From Rhodobacterales bacterium 52_120_T64 (GTDB taxonomy: Bacteria; Pseudomonadota; Alphaproteobacteria; Rhodobacterales; Rhodobacteraceae), in contig MABA01000024.1 in the NCBI GenBank assembly GCA_002162875.1, positions 372,001 to 436,000 on the forward strand: a DNA stretch of 64,000 nucleotides, in the 5' to 3' direction. The position numbers and the translations under genes are program-made. Under the pieces are notes generated by a model. It searched no databases and was not told the origin of the DNA. It saw only the letters and a program-made list of their open reading frames with translations. Below, piece by piece: positions 52,838-62,534 of this stretch (position 1 is its first letter; each line of letters begins with the position of its first letter).

Positions 52838-53986
52838 ATGACTAACAATGTTTCCCGTAAACTTCGGTTGGTCGTTCTGCCCGTTGTCTGCATGTTTTTA
52901 GCCTCTTGTGGGTTGCCCTCGTCCGGGCCTAGCGTGAAAGATATACAAGACAGCAGCGTCGAAAACGGTGGAGACATGTTCATCGTCGACGTTAACCAAT
53001 CAGTAATACATGCCAGCACGCGTGAACAATCCTCGGGCTTCAGTCAATCGTTTCGCAATGTTGGCATTGTTTCCGTTGATCGAATTCACGCAGGGGACAC
53101 GCTGACCATTACCATCTGGGAAAACGTCGAAAACGGATTGTTCTCGACGCTCGGACAGAAAGTTACAACTTTGCCTGCGATGCGGGTGGACCAACTTGGA
53201 AACATATTTATCCCCTATGCCGGAACTGTTAAGGCAAGCGGGCATACGCCAGATGATTTGAGGTTGAAAATCACCGCGCTGCTGGACGGCCAAACACCCG
53301 ACCCGCAGATCGAGGTGCGACGCGAGGCCGGTGAGGGCGCGACCGTCAGCATTCTTGGCGGCGTTGGTGGGCAAGGTGTATATCCGATTGATGCATCCAA
53401 CCGTCGGTTGACTGGTATGTTGGCGCGGGCGGGCGGCATTACGCTTGATCCCGGAGTGGTGAAAATCACAGTGCGGCGTGGCACAAATGTTGGCGCGATA
53501 TGGTTTCAGGATTTGCTTGATAATCCGGCGAATGACATTCCGTTGCGCGCTGGCGACAAGATTGTTCTGGAAAAGGACGAGCGGTATTTTATTTCGATGG
53601 GGACGACGCGCCAGAAGCGTATTAGCTTTGAAACCCATAACCCAACGGTGCTGGAGGCGTTGGCAGCGGTGGGTGGGCTTCGCTCGACCCAATCGAACGC
53701 CAAGGGGATTTTCGTGTTCCGCGAAGAATCGGCGGCGATTGCCAATCGCGTGCTGGGACGCAGTGATCTGGTCGGCCCACAGCAGTTTGCGTATTTGGTT
53801 GATTTAACATCTCAATCCAGCATGTTTGTGGCCGGAAAATTTCCGATCCACGACGAGGATACGATCTACGTTACCGAAGCCCCGTATGTGAAATGGCGCA
53901 GTTTGTTGTTCACCGTGATTGGCGCGTTGAATGCCACCTCGTCTCTAGATACGGCGCTAACCGGTACAGCTGATATCTTTGAGTAA
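52838..53986 (+). CDS. kpsD: Capsule polysaccharide export lipoprotein, KpsD/Wza-like
   Basis: An outer-membrane export channel protein of 382 residues with a lipoprotein signal: lipobox LASC, Cys24 with the start at 52838 (an ATG at 52820 adds six residues). The PES domain is in the ISVDRIHAGDTLTITIWENV region, and SLBB-like repeats follow (GVYPIDASNRRLTGMLARAGG and LEALAAVGGLRSTQSNAKG). It would carry capsule polysaccharide across the outer membrane. It lies 63 bases after kpsS and its 3' end overlaps kpsC. Confidence 0.88.
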   Translation: MTNNVSRKLRLVVLPVVCMFLASCGLPSSGPSVKDIQDSSVENGGDMFIVDVNQSVIHASTREQSSGFSQSFRNVGIVSVDRIHAGDTLTITIWENVENGLFSTLGQKVTTLPAMRVDQLGNIFIPYAGTVKASGHTPDDLRLKITALLDGQTPDPQIEVRREAGEGATVSILGGVGGQGVYPIDASNRRLTGMLARAGGITLDPGVVKITVRRGTNVGAIWFQDLLDNPANDIPLRAGDKIVLEKDERYFISMGTTRQKRISFETHNPTVLEALAAVGGLRSTQSNAKGIFVFREESAAIANRVLGRSDLVGPQQFAYLVDLTSQSSMFVAGKFPIHDEDTIYVTEAPYVKWRSLLFTVIGALNATSSLDTALTGTADIFE

Positions 53987-55994
53987 GGCTGTGCGGAAAC
54001 GCATTTCAGTTTTTTCGGCCGGACTGGTATTTTCACGACCTTTGCGTCGTGTAATCCGCGCGGCTGGATATTCGCTTTCGATTGGATGGTTCAGGCAGCA
54101 CAATCGGGATATCGGCGTTTGGGGGCGCATTCCGATGTCGTGGCGAGTACTTTCGCGCTGGCCATTGTCGCGCGTTGTGACCTTCGAGGATGCATTTTTG
54201 CGCTCGGTTTTGCCGGGATTGGGTTCGCCGCCCTGCGGGCTGAATATCGACGACGTTGGTGTGCATTTTGAGGCGCGTTCGCCCTCTCGGTTAGAAGAAA
54301 TTTTGCAAACGACGGATTTTGACGCAAACTTGTTGGTGCGGGCTGACCGAGGGCGCGCGTTCCTGCGCCATTATGGGTTGTCGAAGTATAACGCCGTTCC
54401 GCGCGGTGTAAGGTCAGAGGCTGGATATGTTCTGGTCATCGATCAAGTAGCTGGTGATGCGTCTATTGCGGGCGGGTTGGCGGATGCAGGCAGTTTTGCG
54501 CGGATGCTGGCCGCTGCGCGGGCGGAAAACCCAGAAGAGCGAATTATCATCCGGACGCACCCGGCCGTACAAAGTGGCGACAAGCGCGGACATTTTTCGG
54601 AAGCTGACGAAGACGAAAATACTGTTTTAAGCAGCACACCGATAAACCCGTGGGATTTGTTGGAAGGGGCCTCAAAAGTGTACTGCGTATCCTCGCAAAT
54701 GGGATTCGAAGCGATACTGGCTGGGCATCGTCCCGTAGTATTTGGCGTCCCGTTTTATGCGGGCTGGGGGCTTAGCGACGATCTTCAAGAAACACCGCGC
54801 CGGAATAGAAAGTTATCGGTCGATGAACTGTTTGCGGGCGCGATGCTGGTTTATCCCTTCTGGTACGATCATGCCCGTCGACGCGCGTGTGAATTCGAGG
54901 ATGCCTCGCAGCAATTATTAGCGCAAGCGCGGCATCATTGGGGCGGGGCGTGGCCGGTGTATGCGCTTGGGATGCGAATGTGGAAGCGCTGGAATGTGGC
55001 GCGGTTCTTGCGTGGTGCCATTTTTGTGAAAACTGAATCGGAGGCCGTTGCCAAGGCGCGGAAATCCGGCGGAAAGGTTGTTGTTTGGGCAAGTGCTGAG
55101 AGTTCTGGTTTGGCAGATATGTGCAAGACCGCAAATGTGCCTTTGCAACGGATGGAGGACGGTTTTTTGCGATCAACGGGGTTGGGCGCAGAACTAACAC
55201 CTGCGGCATCCTTGGTGCTGGATGATCGGGGTATTTACTATGACCCCGTCAAACCCAGCCAGCTTGAGTTCCTGATTTCGAAGTCCCCCGATTTACCCAC
55301 CTGTGCTATCGACAGGGCCGCAGCCCTGCGGGCGAAAATACTTGAAACCGGTGTTTCGAAGTACAACCTGAAGGGCGCTGAGGCGCCGGAATTTCCTGTA
55401 GGCCGTAGAATAATTCTGGTGCCCGGACAGGTGGAGGATGATGCTTCAATCCAACGCGGTGCGGGAATCGTGAGGACAAACCTGGAATTGCTGCAAGCCG
55501 CGCGGGCGGCGCACCCGAAGGCGTATATCGTTTATAAGCCGCACCCTGATGTTCTGGCGGGGCTTAGGGAAGGGGCGGTTACCAGACAGGCAGCGTTGAA
55601 TTTGTGTGACCGTATTGTCGAGACAGCCGACGTGACCAAGCTGATAGAGGCCAGTGATGAAGTCTGGACGATGACCTCGCTTCTGGGGTTCGAGGCTTTG
55701 TTGCGTGGAAAGCAAGTTACCTGCCTTGGTCAGCCGTTTTACGCGGGCTGGGGGCTGACGAAGGATCGCGACCCAATTCTTGAAAGGCGTGGTTTGAACG
55801 TATCACTGGACCAATTGGTTCATGCAACGTTGATTGATTATCCAAGCTACCACGACCCTGTTTCCAACCTGCCTTGTACACCCGAACTAATTGTCGATCG
55901 TTTGGCGTCAGGGCTGACCCGCAAACCCATAAGATTGCGGGTGTTGGCAAAATTACAAGGTTCTTTTGTAGGCCACGCGTCTATTTGGCGCTAG
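53979..55994 (+). CDS. kpsC: Capsule polysaccharide synthesis protein, KpsC type, two Kdo-transferase repeats
   Basis: A 671-residue protein with an internal duplication: the first half shows LSKYNAVPRG, SSQMGFEAILAG and FYAGWGLSDD; the second half repeats them as VSKYNLKG, TSLLGFEALLRG and FYAGWGLTKD. The two catalytic modules add the beta-linked Kdo chain joining capsule to its lipid. The start is uncertain: TTG at 53979 overlaps kpsD by eight bases, and GTG at 53991 is an alternative. The 3' end overlaps ribD by 14 bases (convergent). KpsE, KpsM and KpsT genes are not in the window. Confidence 0.88.
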   Translation: MSKAVRKRISVFSAGLVFSRPLRRVIRAAGYSLSIGWFRQHNRDIGVWGRIPMSWRVLSRWPLSRVVTFEDAFLRSVLPGLGSPPCGLNIDDVGVHFEARSPSRLEEILQTTDFDANLLVRADRGRAFLRHYGLSKYNAVPRGVRSEAGYVLVIDQVAGDASIAGGLADAGSFARMLAAARAENPEERIIIRTHPAVQSGDKRGHFSEADEDENTVLSSTPINPWDLLEGASKVYCVSSQMGFEAILAGHRPVVFGVPFYAGWGLSDDLQETPRRNRKLSVDELFAGAMLVYPFWYDHARRRACEFEDASQQLLAQARHHWGGAWPVYALGMRMWKRWNVARFLRGAIFVKTESEAVAKARKSGGKVVVWASAESSGLADMCKTANVPLQRMEDGFLRSTGLGAELTPAASLVLDDRGIYYDPVKPSQLEFLISKSPDLPTCAIDRAAALRAKILETGVSKYNLKGAEAPEFPVGRRIILVPGQVEDDASIQRGAGIVRTNLELLQAARAAHPKAYIVYKPHPDVLAGLREGAVTRQAALNLCDRIVETADVTKLIEASDEVWTMTSLLGFEALLRGKQVTCLGQPFYAGWGLTKDRDPILERRGLNVSLDQLVHATLIDYPSYHDPVSNLPCTPELIVDRLASGLTRKPIRLRVLAKLQGSFVGHASIWR

Positions 55995-57090
55995 GTTTCC
56001 AAGTCGTCATGATATCGCGACCAACGGTTTTACTCGCGACCAAATCATATCTTGGCGCATCTTTAAGTGCGTCGATTTGAAGAGGGCCAAAGACGGCGCC
56101 ACCCTCGGAGCCTATCGACAAACCGGCGGTGAAAGTCACCAACGTGTCAACCAGATCAGAAGCGATTAAGGAGGCGGCCAAAAGTCCACCACCTTCGCAA
56201 AGCACACGGGTTAAACCGCGCTTGCCTAGCTGGATCGCCATATCGGACAAGTCCAACTCGCCGGATTGTTTATGGGCAACCTCGATCAGTGTCGCGCCGA
56301 CTTCTTCCCAAGTTTTCAAACGCGCTTTGTCCAGCCCGGCACGGTGGCAAATCCACAAAGGGGTGTATTTGGCCGTTTGCGCCAGTCGTGAGGTCAACGA
56401 CAGGGATAACCCGCCATCAAGTATGATGCGGACGGGATTTTCACCGCCCAATCCCAAGTCTCGTACATCCAGCAGCGGATCGTCGGTACGGGCGGTTCCG
56501 GCGCCGATTAGCACGGCGTCGTGGCGGGCTCGCATTAAATGGACGTGGCGTCGGGCTTCGGGGCCGGTGATCCAACGGCTTTCGCCACTAGCGGTGGCTA
56601 TGCGCCCGTCAATGGTGCCTGCCATTTTTAAGGTGAACATTGGCCGGCCGATGGTACGGTTTAGCAAGAACCCTTGGTTAAGTTCAGCCGCGGCATCGGT
56701 CAGCACGTCTTCGGTCACTTCAATACCGGCATCGCGCAGAGCCTTGTAACCTTGTCCGGCGACACGACTGTCAGGATCGTCAAGTGCACTGACGACGCGC
56801 GTGATGCCCGCATCAACCAGCGCGTTCGCGCAGGGTGGTGTTTTGCCATGATGAGCGCAAGGTTCCAGCGTGACATAGGCAGTGGCACCTTTGGCGTCGC
56901 CCGCTTGGGCCAATGCCTCGGTTTCTGCGTGTGGGCGACCACCTGCTTGTGTCCAGCCGCGGCCAAGCACTTTGCCGTCTTTGACGATCACGCATCCGAC
57001 GGCGGGGTTGGGCCAGACACGCCCCAACCCGCGTTGGGCGAGGCCTAGGGCCATGCGCATCCACCGTTCGTCTTGCGAATTGCCTGCCAT
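55981..57090 (-). CDS. ribD: Riboflavin biosynthesis deaminase/reductase
   Basis: A 369-residue bifunctional enzyme. The N-terminal deaminase zinc site is formed by His54, Cys78 and Cys87, in HAETEAL and LEPCAHHGKTPPCANAL. The reductase domain (about 150-369) contains NPVRIILDGGLSL and GLTRVLCEGGGLLAASLIAS. It deaminates and then reduces the pyrimidine of the GTP cyclohydrolase product. Its start is next to the nrdR stop. The rest of the riboflavin pathway genes lie on the far side of the capsule genes. Confidence 0.95.
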   Translation of the reverse strand: MAGNSQDERWMRMALGLAQRGLGRVWPNPAVGCVIVKDGKVLGRGWTQAGGRPHAETEALAQAGDAKGATAYVTLEPCAHHGKTPPCANALVDAGITRVVSALDDPDSRVAGQGYKALRDAGIEVTEDVLTDAAAELNQGFLLNRTIGRPMFTLKMAGTIDGRIATASGESRWITGPEARRHVHLMRARHDAVLIGAGTARTDDPLLDVRDLGLGGENPVRIILDGGLSLSLTSRLAQTAKYTPLWICHRAGLDKARLKTWEEVGATLIEVAHKQSGELDLSDMAIQLGKRGLTRVLCEGGGLLAASLIASDLVDTLVTFTAGLSIGSEGGAVFGPLQIDALKDAPRYDLVASKTVGRDIMTTWKPSAK

Positions 57091-57555
57091 TTAGTCGTTT
57101 TCGGAAGGGGGGCGGAGTTCGTGAACGAATTCTTCGAAATCATCCGCCGCCTGGAAATTTTTGTAAACGCTGGCGAAGCGAACGTATGCCACGGTGTCGA
57201 TCCGCGCGAGGGTTTCCATGACGATCTGGCCGATTTTGTCGGATGGGATATCTGGTTCACCAAGGCTTTCAAGACGGCGCACGATGCCCGAAATCATCTG
57301 GTCAATGCGGTCAGCCTCTACGGGGCGTTTTTGCATTGAAATGCGGATGGAACGATCCAGCTTATCGCGGTCAAAATCCTCGCGGCGGCCGTTTTTCTTC
57401 ACCACTGTTAAGTCGCGCAACTGCACGCGTTCGTATGTTGTGAAACGCCCCGCACAGGCCGGACAAGCCCTGCGCCGCCGGATGGCTGCGTGGTCTTCGG
57501 CCGGACGGGAGTCCTTAACCTGAGTGTCGATATTTCCGCAAAAAGGGCACCGCAT
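57091..57555 (-). CDS. nrdR: Transcriptional repressor NrdR
   Basis: A 154-residue regulator. The N-terminal zinc ribbon uses Cys3, Cys6, Cys31 and Cys34 (CPFCGN and [15 protein letters not shown]), and the ATP-cone covers about residues 49-139 ([18 protein letters not shown]). It represses ribonucleotide reductase genes, sensing dATP/ATP. nrdR-ribD adjacency is common. The upstream gap to 57765 carries a striking perfect inverted repeat. Confidence 0.95.
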   Translation of the reverse strand: MRCPFCGNIDTQVKDSRPAEDHAAIRRRRACPACAGRFTTYERVQLRDLTVVKKNGRREDFDRDKLDRSIRISMQKRPVEADRIDQMISGIVRRLESLGEPDIPSDKIGQIVMETLARIDTVAYVRFASVYKNFQAADDFEEFVHELRPPSEND

Positions 57556-57665
57556 ATGAAACCTCGTTTAGTAACTGCTCGCTCGTTTACGGGTTAGTAT
57601 ACGGAGGCTTCTAGGTTTTGGGTAGGGGGTATCGTATTACGCTATATGGCGGGGGTGGGCGTAGG

Positions 57666-57726
57666 GTGTGCGGTCCCCGCGCACCGTTGCTCGGTTGATG
57701 TTGATTGGTGCGCGGGGACCGCACAC
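57666..57726. repeat. Perfect 20-bp inverted repeat (long GC-rich hairpin)
   Basis: The left arm at 57666-57685 (starting GTGTGCGGTCCCCGCG) is the exact complement of the right arm at 57707-57726; the loop is 21 bases. It lies in the 210-base gap between nrdR and the orphan gene at 57766. No T run follows on either strand, so it is not an ordinary terminator. It could be a dispersed repeat, a structured RNA or a regulatory element. Confidence 0.8.
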
Positions 57727-57765
57727 GAATGTAGAGCTTATCTTGAAATCTGCGAAAAACCACGA

Positions 57766-58398
57766 TTAATCGTCGTCTTCATCTGAATATATTGCGGGTA
57801 GTTGTGGCTTTGAAACCAGTTTGATTTTTTTTATTGTGCGCCACAGAGATTGAAGGTCAAATTCCATTCCAAGATATTTTGGCTTTCCTGAGACAATGGG
57901 ACGATTCATATAGCGAAATATTTCGTCGGGTTCAAATCCAGCTAAAGGCTTATTCTGTGACATTGCTCCAACCACCACTTTTAAAAGTTGGTTCAAATCT
58001 TTGGCATTGTCGCAAAATTTTTGTAGAGGTAAAATTATCCATGGTATTTCTGAAGTATCGGCTGAATCAAAACTTGCATCTACTTTTCCCTCAACAAACG
58101 CGGAGGGTGGGACTGTGCAGATCAAAAAACTAGGTCCGAAGTTCTCAGGATCGACGCCTACAACGTTGTGCCAAGATAATACCTCACTGTAAAAGTCCAC
58201 ATTTCTAAGCGACGTGATTAGCAGTGCATTCCCAAGTTCAGAAAAATGCCGCTCCAGAGTCGGTATCTCAGCTATAAACTTGTCAACTATATCATCCGAA
58301 AATTGATAGTAGTTTAAGAAGTAAACAAAATACGATATATCTCGTATTCCGTCTGAACGATTGGTGAATTCTGCTAGTGAAGTAACGTGTAATCCCAC
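57766..58398 (-). CDS. Orphan protein of unknown function, AT-rich
   Basis: I choose GTG at 58398, seven bases after AAGGAG, which gives 210 residues. The reading from TTG at 58434 adds 12 residues without an SD. The N terminus is then MGLHVTSLAEFTNRSDGIRD, and the acidic tail is AIYSDEDDD. The body, with FVYFLNYYQFSDDIVDKFIA and SWHNVVGVDPENFGPSF, is unfamiliar, soluble and without signal peptide. Base composition is visibly richer in A/T than its neighbours, which suggests recent acquisition. It follows rpoD after 47 bases in the same direction, and has the 20-bp inverted repeat behind it. Confidence 0.6.
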   Translation of the reverse strand: MGLHVTSLAEFTNRSDGIRDISYFVYFLNYYQFSDDIVDKFIAEIPTLERHFSELGNALLITSLRNVDFYSEVLSWHNVVGVDPENFGPSFLICTVPPSAFVEGKVDASFDSADTSEIPWIILPLQKFCDNAKDLNQLLKVVVGAMSQNKPLAGFEPDEIFRYMNRPIVSGKPKYLGMEFDLQSLWRTIKKIKLVSKPQLPAIYSDEDDD

Positions 58399-58445
58399 TT
58401 CTCTACTCCTTAATCGCCAATCTAAACCCACCAAAAGTTTTGCGC

Positions 58446-60440
58446 TTACTGATCCAGGAAGCTCCGCAACTTCCGGCTCCGGCTCGGATGCTTCAGCTTA
58501 CGCAACGCTTTCGCCTCGATTTGACGAATACGCTCACGAGTAACGCTGAACTGTTGGCCAACCTCTTCAAGCGTATGGTCTGTGTTCACGCCAATACCGA
58601 ACCGCATCCGCAGCACGCGTTCTTCGCGTGGCGTAAGGGAGGCTAGAACGCGGGTTGTGGTTTCTTTCAGGTTGCCCTGAATCGCGCTCTCCAGCGGTAG
58701 GACGGCGTTTTTATCTTCGATGAAATCACCCAGTTGGCTGTCTTCTTCGTCGCCAATCGGGGTCTCAAGGGAAATAGGTTCCTTGGCGATTTTCATAACC
58801 TTACGAACTTTTTCCAGCGGCATTTGCAGCTTGGCGGCCAGTTCTTCGGGTGTCGGCTCGCGGCCGATTTCGTGCAGCATTTGGCGGCCGGTACGGACTA
58901 GCTTGTTGATCGTTTCGATCATGTGGACCGGAATACGGATCGTGCGGGCTTGGTCGGCGATGGAACGGGTGATCGCTTGGCGAATCCACCATGTCGCGTA
59001 GGTGCTGAATTTGTACCCGCGACGGTATTCGAATTTATCCACGGCTTTCATCAGGCCGATGTTGCCTTCTTGAATCAGATCGAGGAACTGCAAACCACGG
59101 TTAGTGTATTTTTTGGCAATAGAAATCACGAGACGCAGATTGGCTTCGACCATTTCTTTCTTGGCGGAACGGGCTTCTTTTTCGCCCTTTTGAACCTGTT
59201 GCACAACGCGGCGGAATTCGGAGATATCAACGCCGATGTATTGGCCAACTTCTGCCATCTCGGCGCGCACACCCTCTACTTGTTCGCTCATCTCGCCGGT
59301 TAGCATGTCCCACCCGCGAGTGCCTATTTGGGATACGCGTCCCATCCAGTCAGGGTCCAGCTCTGCGCCTTTGTATTCGTCGATGAATTCGCGGCGGTTT
59401 ACGCGGGCTTTGTCGGATAGTTTCACCATGGCGCTATCAAGGCTCATGATCTTGCGGTTGATGCCGTAAAGCTGATCGACCAGTGCCTCGATCCGGTTGT
59501 TATGGAGGTGCATGGAGTTCACCAGTGTCACGATCTCCGTGCGCAGCCGCTGGTATTCGCGTTCTTGCACAAGCGTGAAGGTTTCGTCGGTATTAAGCGC
59601 AGCGGCCATGCGGCCTTCCTGCATCTCAGCTAGGCGGTCGTAATCTGCGGCAATCTGGTCCAGTGTTTCCAGAACGATGGGTTTCAGCACGGCCTCCATC
59701 GCGGCGAGCGAGAGGTTTGCTGCTTCGTCTTCTTCATCATCTTCGTCGTCATCTTGGGCGACGGGGTTGCCGTCGGCGTCCAGAACCTGTTCTTTTTCTT
59801 TCTTCTCGGCAGCCGGCGATTCAGTCTTGGCGGTTTCGCCGACTTCCTCTTCGCCTTCTTCTTCCATCTGCTGGCCGAAGGTCGCATCCAGATCGATCAC
59901 GTCGCGCAACATGATTTCTTCTTCCAGAAGCTCCTCGCGCCAGATTGTGATCGCATGGAACGTCAGCGGGCTTTCGCACAAGCCAGCGATCATGGTGGAA
60001 CGACCCGCTTCGATACGCTTGGCGATGGCGATTTCACCTTCGCGCGACAGCAACTCCACCGTGCCCATTTCGCGCAAGTACATGCGGACCGGATCATCGG
60101 TACGATCAAGCGTCTCGGTGGTCGCGGCCGCGGCTACGAGTTCGCGCGATGTGGTCGCGCCGATCTCTTCGACGTCCGTGTCAGTGGATTCTTCTTCGGC
60201 TTCCTCGCCCTCGATAATATTAATGCCCATATCCGAGAGCATTGCCATGATATCTTCGATCTGGTCGGACGAAACCTGATCGGCCGGCATGAACTGGTTG
60301 AGTTCGTCGTAGGTGATATAGCCGCGTGCCTTGGCCGATGCGATCATTTTCTTGACCGCAGTCTGGCTCATATCAAGCAAAGGACCTGAATTATCCTGTT
60401 GATCTTCACCAGTTTTCTGCTCGTTGTCTTTAGCGGCCAT
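58446..60440 (-). CDS. rpoD: RNA polymerase sigma factor RpoD (sigma-70)
   Basis: A 664-residue primary sigma factor. Region 1.1 (helical, [18 protein letters not shown]) precedes region 1.2 ([21 protein letters not shown]), a long acidic non-conserved insert (from about 190 to 250), then region 2 with [20 protein letters not shown] and [20 protein letters not shown], region 3 and region 4 with [20 protein letters not shown]. It directs housekeeping transcription. It follows dnaG after 93 bases, the conserved dnaG-rpoD order. Confidence 0.97.
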   Translation of the reverse strand: MAAKDNEQKTGEDQQDNSGPLLDMSQTAVKKMIASAKARGYITYDELNQFMPADQVSSDQIEDIMAMLSDMGINIIEGEEAEEESTDTDVEEIGATTSRELVAAAATTETLDRTDDPVRMYLREMGTVELLSREGEIAIAKRIEAGRSTMIAGLCESPLTFHAITIWREELLEEEIMLRDVIDLDATFGQQMEEEGEEEVGETAKTESPAAEKKEKEQVLDADGNPVAQDDDEDDEEDEAANLSLAAMEAVLKPIVLETLDQIAADYDRLAEMQEGRMAAALNTDETFTLVQEREYQRLRTEIVTLVNSMHLHNNRIEALVDQLYGINRKIMSLDSAMVKLSDKARVNRREFIDEYKGAELDPDWMGRVSQIGTRGWDMLTGEMSEQVEGVRAEMAEVGQYIGVDISEFRRVVQQVQKGEKEARSAKKEMVEANLRLVISIAKKYTNRGLQFLDLIQEGNIGLMKAVDKFEYRRGYKFSTYATWWIRQAITRSIADQARTIRIPVHMIETINKLVRTGRQMLHEIGREPTPEELAAKLQMPLEKVRKVMKIAKEPISLETPIGDEEDSQLGDFIEDKNAVLPLESAIQGNLKETTTRVLASLTPREERVLRMRFGIGVNTDHTLEEVGQQFSVTRERIRQIEAKALRKLKHPSRSRKLRSFLDQ

Positions 60441-60533
60441 GGGCTACTCCATAGGTAGTTCAGCCGCGAATCACTTGGCCGAATATTGGGTTGTAGGGAA
60501 TTTCTACTTCGAATCACTGATTCGCAAGGGCAA

Positions 60534-62534
60534 CTAGTGCTTTTTCTTTTCCCAAATCTTCTGATCTATCAATTTTTGCAGACTTTTGGACAGCCCGCTC
60601 TCGTCACCTGCTCCTGCCGAATCATCACCGAGCGATTCGTTGGAGATTTTGTTTTGTGCCTCGCGGGCCTGTTGTAGGCGCCATGTGAGGCCTTCATCAG
60701 CCACGCCGGTGATCTCTTCCTCTGCGTCTTTTATTTCCTCGATGACACCGAGGAATGCGGCGTGTTTCGCCAATTCCTCGTGGATGGCTTGCGTTGCCAA
60801 TTCTATGTCTGCGCCTGCACGCAAATAAGGGTTGGCGCGGACTTGGCCGATGGACAGAAGTTTCGCCAGTGGTTCGAAACCTAGGATTGCCTGCATACGG
60901 TCAATCAGATGTGCGCGTTGTTCTGTATCTGATCGATGTGGGGTCTGTGGCAGCGAGGACAAGAGGGCATCGCGGATTTGTTGTAGATCCGGCGATAAAA
61001 ATTGCGCTCGTTCCAACCGAGTTTCGAACTTCTCGGCTAAAATCGCATGGTTTATACAGCCAAGCAGGATAGCGCATTCGCGGACACGGGCGTCTGTTGC
61101 CGGGCCCGCGTTCGATTGGGCCAACATCGAGGATTTCGCGCTTGGCGTCGGGCCGCTGGGTGCACGGTTGCCCCTTGTTTTGCCGGTTTGGCGCTGGGAT
61201 TTACCTTGCCACGGATTGCTCTCTTGCCATGGTTTTTTGTCTGCGCGCGCAGGGGCGAACAGAGCGTGGCGTCGCTCATTAATCGCGGCGCCATAGTGGC
61301 CCCGCAGGGTCGGGTCTTTGATCAGTTTGATTGTGTTGCGAAGGCTTGCATCCAGCGCCGTGCGGCGCTCGGGGCTGTCGAATATTTTGCCTTCGGTTTC
61401 GCGCTGCCACAGAAGATCGACCATTGGCTGGGCGCTATCCAACAACTTCTGCATGGCCTCGGCACCTTGGGCGCGGATCAGGTCATCAGGGTCGAGGCCT
61501 TCGGGCAGGATGCAGAACCTTAGCGATTTTCCAGCTTCCAGCAGCGGAAGTGCAAGGTCGATCACGCGGCGGGCGGCTTGGATACCGGCGTTGTCACCAT
61601 CAAGCGCAATCACCGGTTCAGGGCAGATACGCCAGATCATGGCCAATTGGTTTTCGGTGATAGCAGTTCCGAGAGGAGCGACGGAATGGTTGAACCCCGC
61701 CTGTGCCAGTGCGATCACATCCATATATCCTTCGGCGACGATCAGGGCGTTGGCCTTGCCCGACGCTTCGCGAGCGGGGCCGTGGTTATAAAGGCTACGG
61801 CCTTTGTCGAACAAAGGTGTTTCGTTGGAATTCAGGTATTTGGCGCGGGCGTTCGGATCCATCGCGCGGCCACCAAAGGCGATGCAGCGGCCCCGCGCGT
61901 CGCGGATCGGGAACATGATGCGACCACGGAAACGGTCGTAAGGTTTGCCACCGTCGTCCGGTTTGATGCAAAGGCCTGCCTCGATTATCTGCTCGGCGGG
62001 GATGTTTTTTCCGGCTAACGCTTCGAACAAAGCCGTGCGGGCATCGCTGGCGAATCCGATCTCGAAGCGTTCCAAGGTGGATTCGGGAAGGCCTCGTTTT
62101 TCCAAATATGCCCGCGCTTCGGCCGCTTTGGCGGAGTGCAGTTGCAGGCGGTAGAATTTCACCGCTTGTTCCATTACATCGGCCAGCGTTTTACGAGTGT
62201 CCGCGCGTTTTTGTTCTTGCGGTGAGGCTTTCGGGACGGGCATGCCTGCCTCGCGGGCGAGGATTTCGACGGCCTCCATGAAGCCGACATTCTCTGTTTC
62301 TTTCACGAATCCGATGGCGTCGCCTTTCGCGTGGCAACCGAAACAGTAATAGAATCCCTTGCGATCATCCACATGGAAGCTGGCAGTTTTTTCCTGATGG
62401 AAGGGGCAGGGTGCCCACATATCGCCTTTGCCGGGGTTGGATTTCTTGTTGTCCCACATGACTTTACGCCCGACCACTTGGGTCAGGGACGTGCGCTCAC
62501 GTAAGTCATCAAGGAATCCGGCTGGAAGGTTCAT
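60534..62534 (-). CDS. dnaG: DNA primase
   Basis: A 666-residue primase. The N-terminal zinc domain uses Cys43, His46, Cys64 and Cys67 (PCPFHQEKTAS and YYCFGCHAKG). The RNA-polymerase core has MFPIRDARGRCIAFGGRAMD and the TOPRIM block LIVAEGYMDVIALAQAGF with VIALDGDNAGIQAA. The C-terminal part binds the DnaB helicase. Synthesises primers for Okazaki fragments. Its start overlaps the stop of the preceding small gene as ATGA. Confidence 0.97.
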   Translation of the reverse strand: MNLPAGFLDDLRERTSLTQVVGRKVMWDNKKSNPGKGDMWAPCPFHQEKTASFHVDDRKGFYYCFGCHAKGDAIGFVKETENVGFMEAVEILAREAGMPVPKASPQEQKRADTRKTLADVMEQAVKFYRLQLHSAKAAEARAYLEKRGLPESTLERFEIGFASDARTALFEALAGKNIPAEQIIEAGLCIKPDDGGKPYDRFRGRIMFPIRDARGRCIAFGGRAMDPNARAKYLNSNETPLFDKGRSLYNHGPAREASGKANALIVAEGYMDVIALAQAGFNHSVAPLGTAITENQLAMIWRICPEPVIALDGDNAGIQAARRVIDLALPLLEAGKSLRFCILPEGLDPDDLIRAQGAEAMQKLLDSAQPMVDLLWQRETEGKIFDSPERRTALDASLRNTIKLIKDPTLRGHYGAAINERRHALFAPARADKKPWQESNPWQGKSQRQTGKTRGNRAPSGPTPSAKSSMLAQSNAGPATDARVRECAILLGCINHAILAEKFETRLERAQFLSPDLQQIRDALLSSLPQTPHRSDTEQRAHLIDRMQAILGFEPLAKLLSIGQVRANPYLRAGADIELATQAIHEELAKHAAFLGVIEEIKDAEEEITGVADEGLTWRLQQAREAQNKISNESLGDDSAGAGDESGLSKSLQKLIDQKIWEKKKH

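Noticed and set aside
57666-57726. Ordinary Rho-independent terminator for the orphan gene
   Set aside because: There is no T run after the stem on either strand and the 21-base loop is unusually long.
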